A stretch of 64,000 nucleotides of DNA from NCBI GenBank assembly GCA_021287075.1, contig JAJTBD010000001.1, positions 62,001 to 126,000 on the forward strand. The letters are read 5' to 3'. A program made the translations under genes and the position numbers. Source of the stretch: Micrococcales bacterium (GTDB taxonomy: Bacteria; Actinomycetota; Actinomycetes; Actinomycetales; Dermatophilaceae). Numbering within the stretch: the stretch's first letter is position 1; each line of letters opens with the position of its first letter. The notes beneath the pieces were generated by a model. It worked only from the letters and a program-made list of their open reading frames with translations, did no database searches and was not told the DNA's origin. Of this stretch, positions 50,856-60,695 are shown one piece after another.

Positions 50856-50901
50856 GGCTGCGCTGCGGGCGCGGCGGCCCCGACGTGGGAGGATGCCGCG
50901 T

Positions 50902-51933
50902 GTGACCCTCGATAGCTCCGCACTCGTCCGCGCCGCACGTCGCCAGCCCGTCGACCACACCCCCGTGTGGTTCATGCGGCAGGCCGGCCGCTCCCTCCCG
51001 GAGTACCGCAAGGTCCGCGAGGGCACCGGCATGCTCGAGTCCTGCCGGCGGCCCGACCTGGTCACCGAGATCACCCTCCAGCCGGTGCGCCGCCACCACG
51101 TCGACGCCGCGATCTTCTTCTCCGACATCGTCGTCCCGATCGCCGCGGTCGGGGTCGACCTCGACATCACACCCGGGGTCGGGCCCGTCATCGCCGAGCC
51201 GATCCGCACCCGCGCCGACCTCGACCGGCTGCCGGAGCTGACGCCCGACGCCGTCCCCGACATCACCGAGTCGGTGCGGCTGCTCGTCGCCGAGCTGGGG
51301 GAGACCCCCCTCATCGGCTTCGCCGGCGCGCCCTTCACCCTTGCCTCCTACCTGGTCGAGGGAGGCCCGAGCAAGAACCACGAGCACACCAAGGCCCTGA
51401 TGTATGGCGACCCGCAGCTGTGGCACGACCTCTGCGCCCGGCTCGCCCAGATCTCCGGTGCCTTCCTTCGCGTCCAGGCCGAGGCCGGCGCCTCCGCGGT
51501 CCAGCTCTTCGACTCGTGGGTCGGGGCGCTGCCGCGCCGCGACTACGAGCGCTTCGTCCAGCCCCACTCGGCCGCCGCGCTGGCCGCGGTCGCCGACCTC
51601 GATGTGCCCAGGATCCACTTCGGCGTCGGCACGGGCGAGCTGCTCCCGTCGATGGGCGCCGCCGGCGCGGATGTCGTCGGCGTCGACTTCCGGGTCAGCC
51701 TCACCGATGCCGTGGCCCGCCTGGGCGAGGGGTATGCCGTGCAGGGCAACCTCGACCCCGCCCTCCTCTTCGCGCCGTGGGAGGCGCTGGAGGCGCGGGT
51801 CAAGGAGATCCTCGACGAGGGCCGCGCGGCCCCGGGCCACATCTTCAACCTCGGCCACGGCGTCCTGCCGAGCACCGACCCCGACGTGATCACCCGCGTC
51901 GTCGAGCTCGTGCACTCCTACTCGGCCCGCTGA
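50902..51933 (+). CDS. hemE: Uroporphyrinogen decarboxylase
   Basis: This 343-residue enzyme removes four acetate carboxyls from uroporphyrinogen III to give coproporphyrinogen III. Signature [16 protein letters not shown] and the [17 protein letters not shown] segment are intact, with Asp in [12 protein letters not shown] at 50902 follows GGGAGGA by 8 nt. CpfC and ChdC of the same pathway are elsewhere in the window. Confidence 0.94.
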   Translation: MTLDSSALVRAARRQPVDHTPVWFMRQAGRSLPEYRKVREGTGMLESCRRPDLVTEITLQPVRRHHVDAAIFFSDIVVPIAAVGVDLDITPGVGPVIAEPIRTRADLDRLPELTPDAVPDITESVRLLVAELGETPLIGFAGAPFTLASYLVEGGPSKNHEHTKALMYGDPQLWHDLCARLAQISGAFLRVQAEAGASAVQLFDSWVGALPRRDYERFVQPHSAAALAAVADLDVPRIHFGVGTGELLPSMGAAGADVVGVDFRVSLTDAVARLGEGYAVQGNLDPALLFAPWEALEARVKEILDEGRAAPGHIFNLGHGVLPSTDPDVITRVVELVHSYSAR

Positions 51934-52037
51934 CCCAACCCGGGGCGCCGCGCAAGAATCCACACGGCATACCCCTGTTTGCCGAAAGTCCTGCGGATGG
52001 GGTGTCCGGTTGGCGAAGAAACCCCTAGATTTGGGGC

Positions 52038-53522
52038 ATGACGACCGCTGCGCTGCTTGCCCCGCTGCGCGCCCTCGGTGGCGCCCGCCTGACCGTCGGC
52101 CTGCCCGACCCGGCCATCGACGAGTGGGCCGAGCGCGATCCCGCGCTGCGTGAGGCGGTCGAGGCGGCCGTCGCCCTGTTCGCCGACGTCCGTGACGAGG
52201 TCGCCGACGTGCTCGAGCTCGACGAGGGCGAGCAGGTCGCCGCCCTTCAGGAGGGCTTCGTCAACTTCTATGCCGCCGAGTCGGTCAACCCCTATGTGGC
52301 CCTCGCGGCCAGGGGGCCGTGGATCGTCACCCTCAAGGGCGCGGTCGTCTATGACACCGGCGGCTACGGCATGCTCGGCTTCGGGCACGCGCCCACCGAG
52401 GTCCTCGAGGCGATGGCCACGCCCCAGGTGATGGCCAACATCATGACCCCCGCCCTCGCCCAGCGACGCTTCCTGCGGGCCGTCCAGGCCGAGCTCGGGC
52501 ACACCCGCGGCGGGTCCCCGTTCAGCCACCTCATGTGCCTCAACTCCGGCTCGGAGGCCGTCGGCCTGGCCGCCCGGATCGCCGACATCAACGCCATGGC
52601 CATGACGGGGCCTGAGGGGCCGCGGCCAGGCGCCGTCGTCAAGCGGGTGGTGGTCAAGGGCGCCTTCCACGGCCGCACCGACCGGCCAGCGCTGCTGTCC
52701 GACTCCAGCCGCGCCACCTATGACAGGCACCTGGCCAGCTATCGCGGCGAGGACAGCGTCATCACCGTCGAGCCCTATGACGAGGTCGCGCTCAAGCAGG
52801 TCTTCGCCGACGCCGACGCCAACAACTGGTTCATCGAGATGATGGCGATGGAGCCGGTGATGGGCGAGGGCAACCCGGGGCGGGCGCTGCCGCCGGAGTT
52901 CTATGCGGCCGCCCGTGAGCTCACCGCGGCCCACGGGACGCTGCTGCTCGTCGACTCCATCCAGGCGGGCCTGCGCGCCCACGGGACGCTGTCGGTCGTG
53001 GACTACCCGGGCTTCGAGGACCAGGCCGCACCCGACCTGGAGACCTATTCCAAGGCCCTCAACGCCGGGCAGTTCCCGCTGTCGGTGCTCGCCCTCGGCG
53101 AGCGGGCAGCCGAGGTCTATGTCCGGGGCACCTACGGCAACACGATGACCGCCAACCCCCGTGGCCTCGACGTGGCCACCGCGGTGCTCGGCCTGGTCAC
53201 CCCCGAGCTGCGCGACAACATCCGGGAGCGGGGCGCCGAGCTGGTCGCAAAGCTCGAGGCCCTCGCCGCCGAGCAGCCCGAGGTCGTCACCAGTGTCCAG
53301 GGCACGGGCCTGCTCGTCTCCTGCGAGCTGGCCCGCGACCACACCGTCTATGGCAAGGACTCGACCGAGCAGTGGCTGCGCCGGCACGGCCTCGGCGTCA
53401 TCCACGGCGGTGAGAACTCACTGCGCTTCACGCCGCACTTCCGGATGACCTCGGCCGAGGTCGACCTCGTCGTCGGTCTGGTCCGCGACGCCGTCGTCGC
53501 GGGTGCCGGCCGCCGGGCCTGA
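52038..53522 (+). CDS. Class III PLP-dependent aminotransferase
   Basis: This 494-residue enzyme has NSGSEAVGLAARIADIN, FHGRTDRPA, and the PLP-binding lysine in YSKALNAGQFPLS; fold type I. The long N-terminal region (about 100 residues before the core) resembles 4-aminobutyrate/lysine-type aminotransferases. TAGATT 6 nt before the ATG suggests a leaderless transcript. It sits between hemE and chdC, where mycobacteria encode hemY, so a role in haem precursor supply is possible but not shown. Its last 105 bp overlap the convergent DUF4349 gene. Confidence 0.85.
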   Translation: MTTAALLAPLRALGGARLTVGLPDPAIDEWAERDPALREAVEAAVALFADVRDEVADVLELDEGEQVAALQEGFVNFYAAESVNPYVALAARGPWIVTLKGAVVYDTGGYGMLGFGHAPTEVLEAMATPQVMANIMTPALAQRRFLRAVQAELGHTRGGSPFSHLMCLNSGSEAVGLAARIADINAMAMTGPEGPRPGAVVKRVVVKGAFHGRTDRPALLSDSSRATYDRHLASYRGEDSVITVEPYDEVALKQVFADADANNWFIEMMAMEPVMGEGNPGRALPPEFYAAARELTAAHGTLLLVDSIQAGLRAHGTLSVVDYPGFEDQAAPDLETYSKALNAGQFPLSVLALGERAAEVYVRGTYGNTMTANPRGLDVATAVLGLVTPELRDNIRERGAELVAKLEALAAEQPEVVTSVQGTGLLVSCELARDHTVYGKDSTEQWLRRHGLGVIHGGENSLRFTPHFRMTSAEVDLVVGLVRDAVVAGAGRRA

Positions 53523-54482
53523 CGCGGCGGGCCGCGCGGCCGCTGGGCGCGCGGCAGGCGCGAGCACGGCACGACCGCGCCGCGAGCGCCGCCACAGCCA
53601 GACCACGGGGGCGGCGACGAGGACGCCGAAGGCCGCGAAGGGCAGGACCGCGCCGAGCAGGGTGACCAGGGCGCCCATCGAGGCGGTGAATGCCGCCCAC
53701 CCCGCCCGCAGGCCACCGAGGAAGCCCGGGCTGTCGCCGGTCATCCGACCGTCGGTGCTGAGCGAGACGGTGATGGTCGACATCGCGACCCGACCCTTGA
53801 GGCCGGCCAGCTGGGACTGGAGCGACTCCAGCTGCGCCTGACGGTCGGACAGCTGCTTCTCGAGCTCGACGACCTGGTCCAGCCCCGTCGCCCTGTCCAT
53901 CAGGGCGCGCACCCGCGCGACGCTCGCCTTCATCGTGGCCAGACGCGCCTCGGTGTCGATGGTCTCGGCGCTGACATTCTCGGACTCGGTCTGCCGGGAC
54001 AGGACCGTGCCCAGGCGCCCGAGCTCGGCGAGTGTCGCGTCGAGGCGGTCAGCCGGCACCGACACGCTCACGCCCCCATAGGTCGGCCCGTCGCCGTCGC
54101 GGTACTCGCCCAGGTTCTCCGACACGAGCAGACCCCCGGAGCGTGTGCCGATCTCGCGCACCTTGGCTGCCGCCGCGTCGAGGTCGTCGACCTTGAGCGA
54201 CAGCTCTGCGGTGCGGGCGATCTGGTCGCCGGTCACTGGCGTGCGGGGCTGTGTGCCGGGAGGGAGCACCGTGCTGCCCGCGTCACGCTTGGCCGATGCC
54301 AGCGAGTCGCCAGCTGAGTTGTCCTGTGCCGCAACAGATCTGGACTGGCTGCTGGCGGCTTCGGACGAGGCGCCGCCTCCGGCCGAGCACGCGGTCGTCC
54401 CGAGGGCGAGCGCGGCGACCAGCGCGGCAGCGGCCCGACGGCTGCGGGGGCTGGCCCCGGCGATGGTGGTGTGGGTTGGCAT
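53418..54482 (-). CDS. DUF4349 lipoprotein
   Basis: This 354-residue protein has a lipobox LGTTAC (Cys32), then a DUF4349 domain with a long coiled-coil (residues about 120-235, ending QLESLQSQLAGLKGR) and one membrane helix at about residues 270-300, followed by a basic/Pro-Ala-rich cytoplasmic tail. The ATG follows GAGGAGAG. Family members are poorly characterised envelope proteins. The stop lies 105 bp inside the convergent aminotransferase gene. Confidence 0.8.
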   Translation of the reverse strand: MPTHTTIAGASPRSRRAAAALVAALALGTTACSAGGGASSEAASSQSRSVAAQDNSAGDSLASAKRDAGSTVLPPGTQPRTPVTGDQIARTAELSLKVDDLDAAAAKVREIGTRSGGLLVSENLGEYRDGDGPTYGGVSVSVPADRLDATLAELGRLGTVLSRQTESENVSAETIDTEARLATMKASVARVRALMDRATGLDQVVELEKQLSDRQAQLESLQSQLAGLKGRVAMSTITVSLSTDGRMTGDSPGFLGGLRAGWAAFTASMGALVTLLGAVLPFAAFGVLVAAPVVWLWRRSRRGRAVLAPAARPAAARPAASGPAAGTRDDGVADQTDDEVDLGRGHPEVRREAQ

Positions 54483-54619
54483 GTCGCTCTCCTCGGTCTC
54501 GCGGGCTGTGGTCCTCGGTGGGATGCCGCGGGCCGATGGCCGGTTCCCGCCGGCGCCCGACCGTGACCTGCCGGTGACCCTCCGGAAGGCGGGTCGGGGC
54601 GATGGGGGAGAATGCCGCC

Positions 54620-55321
54620 ATGACCGAGAAGCCCTCTCCCGCACGGATGCGCGAGATCAACGACACCATCCGCTACTCCATGTGGTCGGTCTTCGCCGTC
54701 ACCTCCTCGCTGGGCGATGAGCGCGACGCGATGACCGCCGAGGTCGAGGCGCTGCTTGCCGACATCGCCGGCGAGGACGTCGTGGTCCGCGGCATCTATG
54801 ACGTGGCCGGCCTGCGCGGCGACGCCGACTTCATGGTCTGGTGGCACGCCCCCGACATCGAGCGTCTCCAGGACGCCTATCACCGCCTGCTGCGCACGGA
54901 GCTCGGCGCGCACCTCGAGCCGGTCTGGTCCTCGGCCGCGCTGCACCGCCCAGCGGAGTTCAACAAGAGCCACATCCCCGCGTTCATGGCCGACGAGGTC
55001 GCCCGCAAGTACGTCTGCGTCTATCCCTTCGTGCGCTCCTACGACTGGTATGTGCTGGACGACAAGGAGCGCCGCGACATGCTCGTCGAGCACGGGCAGA
55101 TGGCCCGCGACTACCCCGACGTGCGCGCCAACACCATCGCGTCCTTCGCGCTCGGCGACTACGAGTGGCTGCTGGCCTTCGAGGCCGACGAGCTGCACCG
55201 CATCGTCGACCTCATGCGCGAGCTGCGCGCGTCCAAGGCGCGCCTGCACGTCCGCGAGGAGATCCCCTTCTTCACCGGCCCACTCGTGAAGCCGCGCGAT
55301 CTGATCGCCCGCCAGCGCTGA
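54620..55321 (+). CDS. chdC: Coproheme decarboxylase (HemQ)
   Basis: This 233-residue enzyme of the chlorite-dismutase fold converts coproheme to haem b with H2O2. [21 protein letters not shown] and [21 protein letters not shown] are conserved, the last including the catalytic Tyr region. It completes, with hemE and cpfC, three of the four late steps; the oxidase CgoX (HemY) is absent from the window. A terminator follows directly. Confidence 0.92.
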   Translation: MTEKPSPARMREINDTIRYSMWSVFAVTSSLGDERDAMTAEVEALLADIAGEDVVVRGIYDVAGLRGDADFMVWWHAPDIERLQDAYHRLLRTELGAHLEPVWSSAALHRPAEFNKSHIPAFMADEVARKYVCVYPFVRSYDWYVLDDKERRDMLVEHGQMARDYPDVRANTIASFALGDYEWLLAFEADELHRIVDLMRELRASKARLHVREEIPFFTGPLVKPRDLIARQR

Positions 55322-55337
55322 CGGCATACGGCATGCA

Positions 55338-55371
55338 GAAGGGGCCGGGAGATCGCTCTCCCGGCCCCTTC
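55338..55371. terminator. Perfect 15-bp hairpin between chdC and msrB
   Basis: The arms 55338-55352 and 55357-55371 form a perfect stem around TCGC. It sits between convergent genes and can act on both strands. Confidence 0.88.
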
Positions 55372-55382
55372 TGGCGTGGCCC

Positions 55383-55814
55383 TCAGACCTCGGTGTCGGG
55401 CTGGAGGGTCAGGCTGATGCTGTTGATGCAGTAGCGCTGGTCGGTCGGGGTGTCGAAGCCCTCGCCCTCGAAGACGTGCCCGAGGTGGCTGCCGCACGCG
55501 GCGCAGCGGACCTCGGTGCGCACGCGGCCGAGCGAGCGGTCCTCCAGGTATTCGACCGAGTCGCCGGCGAGAGGGGTGTAGAAGCTCGGCCACCCGCAGT
55601 GGCTCTCGAACTTGGTGTCGGAGCGGAAGAGCTCGGCGCCGCACGCCCGACAGGCATAGACACCCTGGCGCTTCTCGTTGGTGTACTCGCCGGTGAAGGG
55701 CCGCTCGGTGCCCGCCTCGCGCAGGACGGCGAACTCCTCCGCGCTGAGGCGCTCGCGCCACTCCTGGTCGCTCTTGGTGACGGGGTATGCCGCGCCGCTG
55801 GGCTTCATGGGCAT
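55383..55814 (-). CDS. msrB: Peptide-methionine (R)-S-oxide reductase
   Basis: This 143-residue enzyme repairs methionine R-sulfoxide. Two CxxC pairs (CRAC, CAAC) bind zinc; the catalytic Cys is in RYCINSISL and the conserved CGWPSF motif is present. The start may be 55808 (second Met). Its pairing with chdC matches mycobacterial order. Confidence 0.93.
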   Translation of the reverse strand: MPMKPSGAAYPVTKSDQEWRERLSAEEFAVLREAGTERPFTGEYTNEKRQGVYACRACGAELFRSDTKFESHCGWPSFYTPLAGDSVEYLEDRSLGRVRTEVRCAACGSHLGHVFEGEGFDTPTDQRYCINSISLTLQPDTEV

Positions 55815-55869
55815 GGGTGCCTCCTGCTGTGGTCGGGATGGAAAGGCCTGCGTCCCACCGTAAACGGCC

Positions 55870-55900
55870 GGGGCCGCCGGGGTGATTCCCCGACGGCCCC
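55870..55900. terminator. 13-bp hairpin downstream of exeM
   Basis: GGGGCCGCCGGGG and CCCCGACGGCCCC pair with one mismatch around TGATT. It lies just beyond the exeM stop on the minus strand. Confidence 0.75.
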
Positions 55901-55932
55901 GTGCGCGGCATACCGCTCACATGCTGGTACGG

Positions 55933-58335
55933 CTACTTCTTGCTGGGCACGCTCACCTGGATCCCGGCGACGGCGGGGTCGTGGTCGGAGGAGGCGAACT
56001 GGTCCGGGCGGTAGAAGTCGGTGACGTTGTAGTTGCGGCGGGAGTACTGCATCGCGACCGACTCGTCGGCGTTGATGTCCCAGATCCCGCCGCCGGTGAC
56101 CAGAGCCTTCGCCGCGCTGTTGGCGAAGATGTGGTCGAGGGAGCCGAGGCGGCCGGAGAACTGGTAGCTCGCCGAGGAGGGCTCGTTGGCCTTGATCACG
56201 TTGGTGAAGCCGGCCCCCTCGATGATCTGCACCGGCGTCTCCTTGGAGTAGGCGTTGAAGTCGCCCATGAGGAAGACGGGCTTGGCCGGCCAGATCTCCT
56301 TGGTCCACGCGGTGACCGCGCGGGCCTGCGCCTCACGGGAGGGGTTGGACAGGCCCTGGCCCGTGCCGTCGTCCTCGCCGGAGCCCTTGGACTTGAAGTG
56401 GTTGACGACCGTGACGAACTGGGTGTTGGACTTCGGTGCCTGCCAGCGCTGGCCGAGGGGGTAGCGGGCGTTGGCGAAGGCCTCGTCCAGCAGCATGGTC
56501 GAGTCGTCGACGGGGCGGACCAGGGTGGGGTTGTAGATGAACGCGACCCGGATGACGTCCTCGCTGCCGGGCGTGACGACCGGGGACTCGGCATAGGCCC
56601 AGTTGCCGCCGTTGGCGTTGAGCTCGGCGACGAACTTGCGCAGGGTGTAGTCGCGGTCGCGGTTGACCCAGGTCACCGAGCTGGACGCCTCGATCTCGGA
56701 GAGGGCGACGACGGCGGAGCCCATCCTGTTGACCGCGGCGATGAGCTTGGCCTTCTGGTCCTCGAATGCCGCGTGCGTCCAGGCGCCGCGGACCTCGCAG
56801 TAGTTCGTGGTGACGGGGGTGCCGTCGCGGTCGGCGTAGTAGGGGCAGTTCTTGAACTCGTCCTCGTCCTCGCCGAGCTCGGTGAAGTAGTTGAGCACGT
56901 TGAACGAGCCGAGCCGCAGGTTGCCGCCGACGTTGGGCGGCAGGGCCTCACGGTCGTTCTCGGTGGCCAGCGGGTCCTGCGCGTCGGTGGCCCCGACGAT
57001 CTGGCCGGTCGGCTGGTAGTTCCACTGGAAGCGGTAGTCGAGGATGACCGGCCTGGTGAAGGTCACCTGGGAGTCGGTGCGCATCGGCTCGGCGTGCGAG
57101 AGATAGGGCAGCTCGCTGTTCTGGGCGCTCTCGTTCTTGATGTAGTCCCAGCTGGAGCCGTCGTCCAGGGTGATGTACTTCGCGAGGTTCGCCGCCTCGT
57201 AGGCGGCCGCCTCGGCACCCGGGCGCACGACGTCGGTCGCCTGGTAGAGCGGCTTGTCGCCGATGGCGAGACCGACCTGGCCGTACTGGTTGAGCTGGTA
57301 GTTGTTGGTGATCGTGTAGGTCCCGGTGGGCTGGACGAGCATGCCCTCGAGCGCCTCACGCTCGGCCTCGGTGGGCAGCCCGGTCAGCACGGTGGGCGTC
57401 ACCGGCGCGCAGCCCGTCGCGGGCGTCACGGTCGGCTTGCTGAGCTGGGTCAGCGTGCCGTACTCGGTGGCAGTGCCGGTCACGGTCAGGCAGTCGCCCT
57501 CCGCGACCGTGACGGGCGTGGTGCCGGAATAGACGAAGATGCCATCGGAGCCGGGGGTCGTGTCCGTGCTGCCGCCGGTGCCGGGCGTCTGGATGTAGAA
57601 GCCGCTGAAGCCGCCGGTGGGGTAGGCCGCGGTGACGACGCCCGTCGTGGTGACGGACTGGCCGGCGAGCGGGGTGCTCGCGCCGGTGCCCTGGATCTCG
57701 GCGATGGTCCTGGTCGCCGGGGCCGGCGGGTCCGTGGGGTCCGTGGGTGTCGTCGGCGCGCCGGAGTTCTGCGGCGTCGGCGAGCCCGTGGCGAAGTCGG
57801 CGCTGTTGTCGTCGGTGTCGACCCTGGGGTCCTTGCGGGCCGAGGAGGTGGCGGCGGCCGTCGCGGGCGCGGCGGCGGTCTCGACCTTGGTGGCCGTGCC
57901 ATAGCCGAGCAGGTCGACCACGGCGCCGCCGGCGTCGCGGATCTCGACGCTGCCGGCGGTCGCGGACATCGCGGCGGCGCAGGTCGCGTCGGGGGTCGGC
58001 AGGGCCGTGGTGCCGGCGGTGCCCTTGGCCTGCTGGACGAGGTAGTGGCCGCTGGCGGCGATGGAGCCGCTCAGGGTGCAGGAGTTGCCGAGGTTGCCGG
58101 CGGCGGAGTAGTAGCTCAGCTTCCAGCCGGTGACATCGACCGCGGCGCCGGAGCGGTTGAACAGCTCGACGAAGTCGTGGGTGTAGGTGGCGCCGGAGTT
58201 GCCGCCGCCGCCGTAGGCCTCGGAGATGACGACGCTGGTCGAGGCGGCCTGGGCGGGGGAGGCGAGGAGCGCGCTGCCGAGCACGAGGGCGGGGATGGCG
58301 ATGCCCGCGCAGCGGCGGGCGGAGAGCACAGACAT
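55933..58335 (-). CDS. Secreted ExeM/NucH-family endonuclease
   Basis: This 800-residue extracellular nuclease has a signal peptide with cleavage after AQA (about residue 30), a lamin-tail domain (residues about 33-150), a Thr/Pro-rich linker, an OB-like domain (about 200-330) and a C-terminal endonuclease/exonuclease/phosphatase domain (about 470-790). GNLRLGSFNVLNYF, IGSAVVALSEIEA-type and VFLMGDFNAYSKE match the EEP catalytic motifs. It probably degrades extracellular DNA for phosphate or to limit biofilm. No LPXTG anchor is present. Confidence 0.85.
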   Translation of the reverse strand: MSVLSARRCAGIAIPALVLGSALLASPAQAASTSVVISEAYGGGGNSGATYTHDFVELFNRSGAAVDVTGWKLSYYSAAGNLGNSCTLSGSIAASGHYLVQQAKGTAGTTALPTPDATCAAAMSATAGSVEIRDAGGAVVDLLGYGTATKVETAAAPATAAATSSARKDPRVDTDDNSADFATGSPTPQNSGAPTTPTDPTDPPAPATRTIAEIQGTGASTPLAGQSVTTTGVVTAAYPTGGFSGFYIQTPGTGGSTDTTPGSDGIFVYSGTTPVTVAEGDCLTVTGTATEYGTLTQLSKPTVTPATGCAPVTPTVLTGLPTEAEREALEGMLVQPTGTYTITNNYQLNQYGQVGLAIGDKPLYQATDVVRPGAEAAAYEAANLAKYITLDDGSSWDYIKNESAQNSELPYLSHAEPMRTDSQVTFTRPVILDYRFQWNYQPTGQIVGATDAQDPLATENDREALPPNVGGNLRLGSFNVLNYFTELGEDEDEFKNCPYYADRDGTPVTTNYCEVRGAWTHAAFEDQKAKLIAAVNRMGSAVVALSEIEASSSVTWVNRDRDYTLRKFVAELNANGGNWAYAESPVVTPGSEDVIRVAFIYNPTLVRPVDDSTMLLDEAFANARYPLGQRWQAPKSNTQFVTVVNHFKSKGSGEDDGTGQGLSNPSREAQARAVTAWTKEIWPAKPVFLMGDFNAYSKETPVQIIEGAGFTNVIKANEPSSASYQFSGRLGSLDHIFANSAAKALVTGGGIWDINADESVAMQYSRRNYNVTDFYRPDQFASSDHDPAVAGIQVSVPSKK

Positions 58336-58502
58336 GGGGGTCCTTGGGTGGCGGGGGTGGTGACCCGACCAAAACTAGACCTGCCGGCCGGGTCCTGCGC
58401 GTCGAGGCCGGGGAACGGGTGCTGGCCGCCACCTGAACATCCGGTGAGCCGGTGAGCAGCGGGTATGCCGCGCGGCCGGCCCGGCAACGTACCCTGACGT
58501 CC

Positions 58503-59531
58503 GTGGCTGCTGACGCACTGATGCTCGAGGTCCCCACTCCCGACGGCGGGGCCCGCACGGTGCGCGTCTCCAGCCCCGACCGGGTGATGTGGCCGGGCCA
58601 GGGGATCACCAAGGGCGACCTCGCGGCATACACCATCTCTGTCGGCGAGGCGCTCCTGCGCGCCATCGGCGACCGACCGGTCACCCTCCAGCGCTTCCCG
58701 ACAGGGATCGACGGGGAGGAGTTCTACTCCAAGAACCCTCCGCGCGGCGTGCCCGACTATGCGAGCACGACCACGTGCACCTATCCGAGCGGGCGCTCAC
58801 ACCAGCAGCTGGTCGTCGACGAGATCGCGACCGCGGTGTGGGCGGTGCAGATGAACACGGTGACCTTCCACCCGTGGCCGGTCCGCACGGTCGACAACGA
58901 CAACCCCGACGAGCTGCGCATCGACCTCGACCCGCAGCCGGGGCGCGACTACCGCGACGCGGTCGAGGCGGCCATTGCGCTGCGGGGGCTGATGGGCGAG
59001 CTCGGGCTGACCGCGTGGGCCAAGACCTCCGGCAACCGGGGCGTGCACGTCTTTGCCCGGATCGCGCCGACCCACGAGTTCCTCGACGTGCGCCACGGGG
59101 TCATCGCGATCGCCCGCGAGCTGGAGCGCCGGCTGCCCGACCTCGTGACCACCGCGTGGTGGAAGGAGGAGCGCGGCGAGAAGGTCTTCGTCGACTTCAA
59201 CCAGGCCTGCCGAGACCGGACCATCGCCTCCGCCTACAGCCCGCGGCCGATCGACGGCGCACCCGTCTCGATGCCACTGCCGTGGGAGCGCCTCGCGGAG
59301 GTGTCCCCTGGCGACTTCACCGTGCGGACGGTGCCCGGGATCCTTGCCTCTGGGGGCGATGTCTGGGCAGGCATGGGCGAGCAGGTCGGAGACGTGGCGT
59401 CGGCAATCGCCTTGTGGGACAAGGACGTCGAGGCCGGTCTGGGCGAGATGCCCTTCCCACCTGACTATCCCAAGATGCCCGGCGAGCCGCCGCGCGTGCA
59501 GCCCAGCCGGGCCCGCAGGCAGCCAGACTGA
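58503..59531 (+). CDS. LigD polymerase-domain protein (NHEJ)
   Basis: This 342-residue stand-alone polymerase/primase domain of the archaeo-eukaryotic primase family fills gaps at DNA ends. RIDLDPQPGRDY holds the metal-binding Asp pair, and SGNRGVHVFARI is the usual LigD-Pol motif. TACCCT 7 nt before the GTG indicates a leaderless start. It is convergent with the LigC-type ligase gene 34 bp away. Ku is not in the window. Confidence 0.9.
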   Translation: MAADALMLEVPTPDGGARTVRVSSPDRVMWPGQGITKGDLAAYTISVGEALLRAIGDRPVTLQRFPTGIDGEEFYSKNPPRGVPDYASTTTCTYPSGRSHQQLVVDEIATAVWAVQMNTVTFHPWPVRTVDNDNPDELRIDLDPQPGRDYRDAVEAAIALRGLMGELGLTAWAKTSGNRGVHVFARIAPTHEFLDVRHGVIAIARELERRLPDLVTTAWWKEERGEKVFVDFNQACRDRTIASAYSPRPIDGAPVSMPLPWERLAEVSPGDFTVRTVPGILASGGDVWAGMGEQVGDVASAIALWDKDVEAGLGEMPFPPDYPKMPGEPPRVQPSRARRQPD

Positions 59532-59565
59532 GCGTGATCGGTCGGCCCGGGGTCAGTCGGCGGGG

Positions 59566-60642
59566 TCAGTCGGCGTCGACGAGCACCTCGGACAGGTCAT
59601 AGGCCGGCGCCCGGTCGACCTGGTCGAGCAGGCAGCTCGCGGGATCGCGGTCGGGCCGCCAGCGGACGAACTGCACCGAGTGGCGGAAGCGGTGGCGCTC
59701 CATCTGGTCAAAGCTGACCTCGATGACGCGCTCGGGGCGCAGCGGCACAAAGGAGACGTCCTTGCTCGCGGAGAAGCGCGAACGGTCGGTCTCGGCATGC
59801 ACGGCCTCGCCGTCCTCGTCCCGCCGCACGAGGGGCTCCAGCTCGTCGATGAGCTCCAGCCGCCGCTTGGCGGTGAAGGCCGAGATGCCACCGACGTTGA
59901 CCAGGTGGCCGTCATCGGTGTGCAGCCCGACGAGCAGGGAGCCGACGCCCTGACCGGACTTGTGTACGCGGTAGCCCACGAGCACGACGTCGGCGGTGCG
60001 CGAGTGCTTGACCTTGAGCATGGTGCGCTTGCCCGGTGCGTATGCCGCGGCGATCGGTTTGGCGACGACGCCGTCGAGTCCGGCGCCCTCGAACTCGGTG
60101 AACCAGCGCTCCGCCACCGCCGCGTGCCGGGTCACGCGGGTGAGGTGGATGGGGGCATCGGGGGAGAGGTCGGCCAGGGCGAGTTCCAGCGCGGCGCGCC
60201 GCTCCTCGAACGGCCGCTCCAGGAGCGAGTCGTCGCCCAGCGCGAGCAGGTCGAAGCAGACGACCTCGGCGGGAGTCGCGCCGGACAGCTTGGTGATCCG
60301 GGACTCCGCCGGGTGGATCCGCTGGGAGAGCGCATCCCAGTCTAGCCGCTCCGCGCCGGGGCGTCCGGACCGCACGACGACCTCGGCGTCGATCGCGCAG
60401 CGCTCGGGCAGGTGCTGGCGCACCGCCTCGACCACCTCGGGGAAGTAGCGGGTCAGCGGCTTCTTGCCGCGGCTGGCCAGCTCGACCTCGTCGCCGTCGC
60501 GCAGCACGATGCAGCGGAAGCCGTCCCACTTCGGCTCATAGGACAGGCCTCCGGCCACGGAGTCGGCGGCCGGCACGGCCTTGACCGCCTTGGCCAGCAT
60601 GGGGTCGAGCGGGAGGTCGAATGGCACGCGCATGGGAGTCAT
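59566..60642 (-). CDS. ligC: ATP-dependent DNA ligase (LigC type)
   Basis: This 358-residue ligase has the nucleotidyl-transfer lysine in EPKWDGFRC and a C-terminal OB-fold (ADVVLVGYRVHKSG, LRPERVIEVSFDQ). No polymerase or nuclease domain is attached. The start is 60642 or 60633; CACAAT lies 7 nt before the ATG at 60633, matching the leaderless pattern. Confidence 0.9.
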   Translation of the reverse strand: MTPMRVPFDLPLDPMLAKAVKAVPAADSVAGGLSYEPKWDGFRCIVLRDGDEVELASRGKKPLTRYFPEVVEAVRQHLPERCAIDAEVVVRSGRPGAERLDWDALSQRIHPAESRITKLSGATPAEVVCFDLLALGDDSLLERPFEERRAALELALADLSPDAPIHLTRVTRHAAVAERWFTEFEGAGLDGVVAKPIAAAYAPGKRTMLKVKHSRTADVVLVGYRVHKSGQGVGSLLVGLHTDDGHLVNVGGISAFTAKRRLELIDELEPLVRRDEDGEAVHAETDRSRFSASKDVSFVPLRPERVIEVSFDQMERHRFRHSVQFVRWRPDRDPASCLLDQVDRAPAYDLSEVLVDAD

Positions 60643-60695
60643 TGTGACGGCAGGTGCTGCCGGCCGGGTGCAGGGCGGCCTGAGACGATGGCGCC

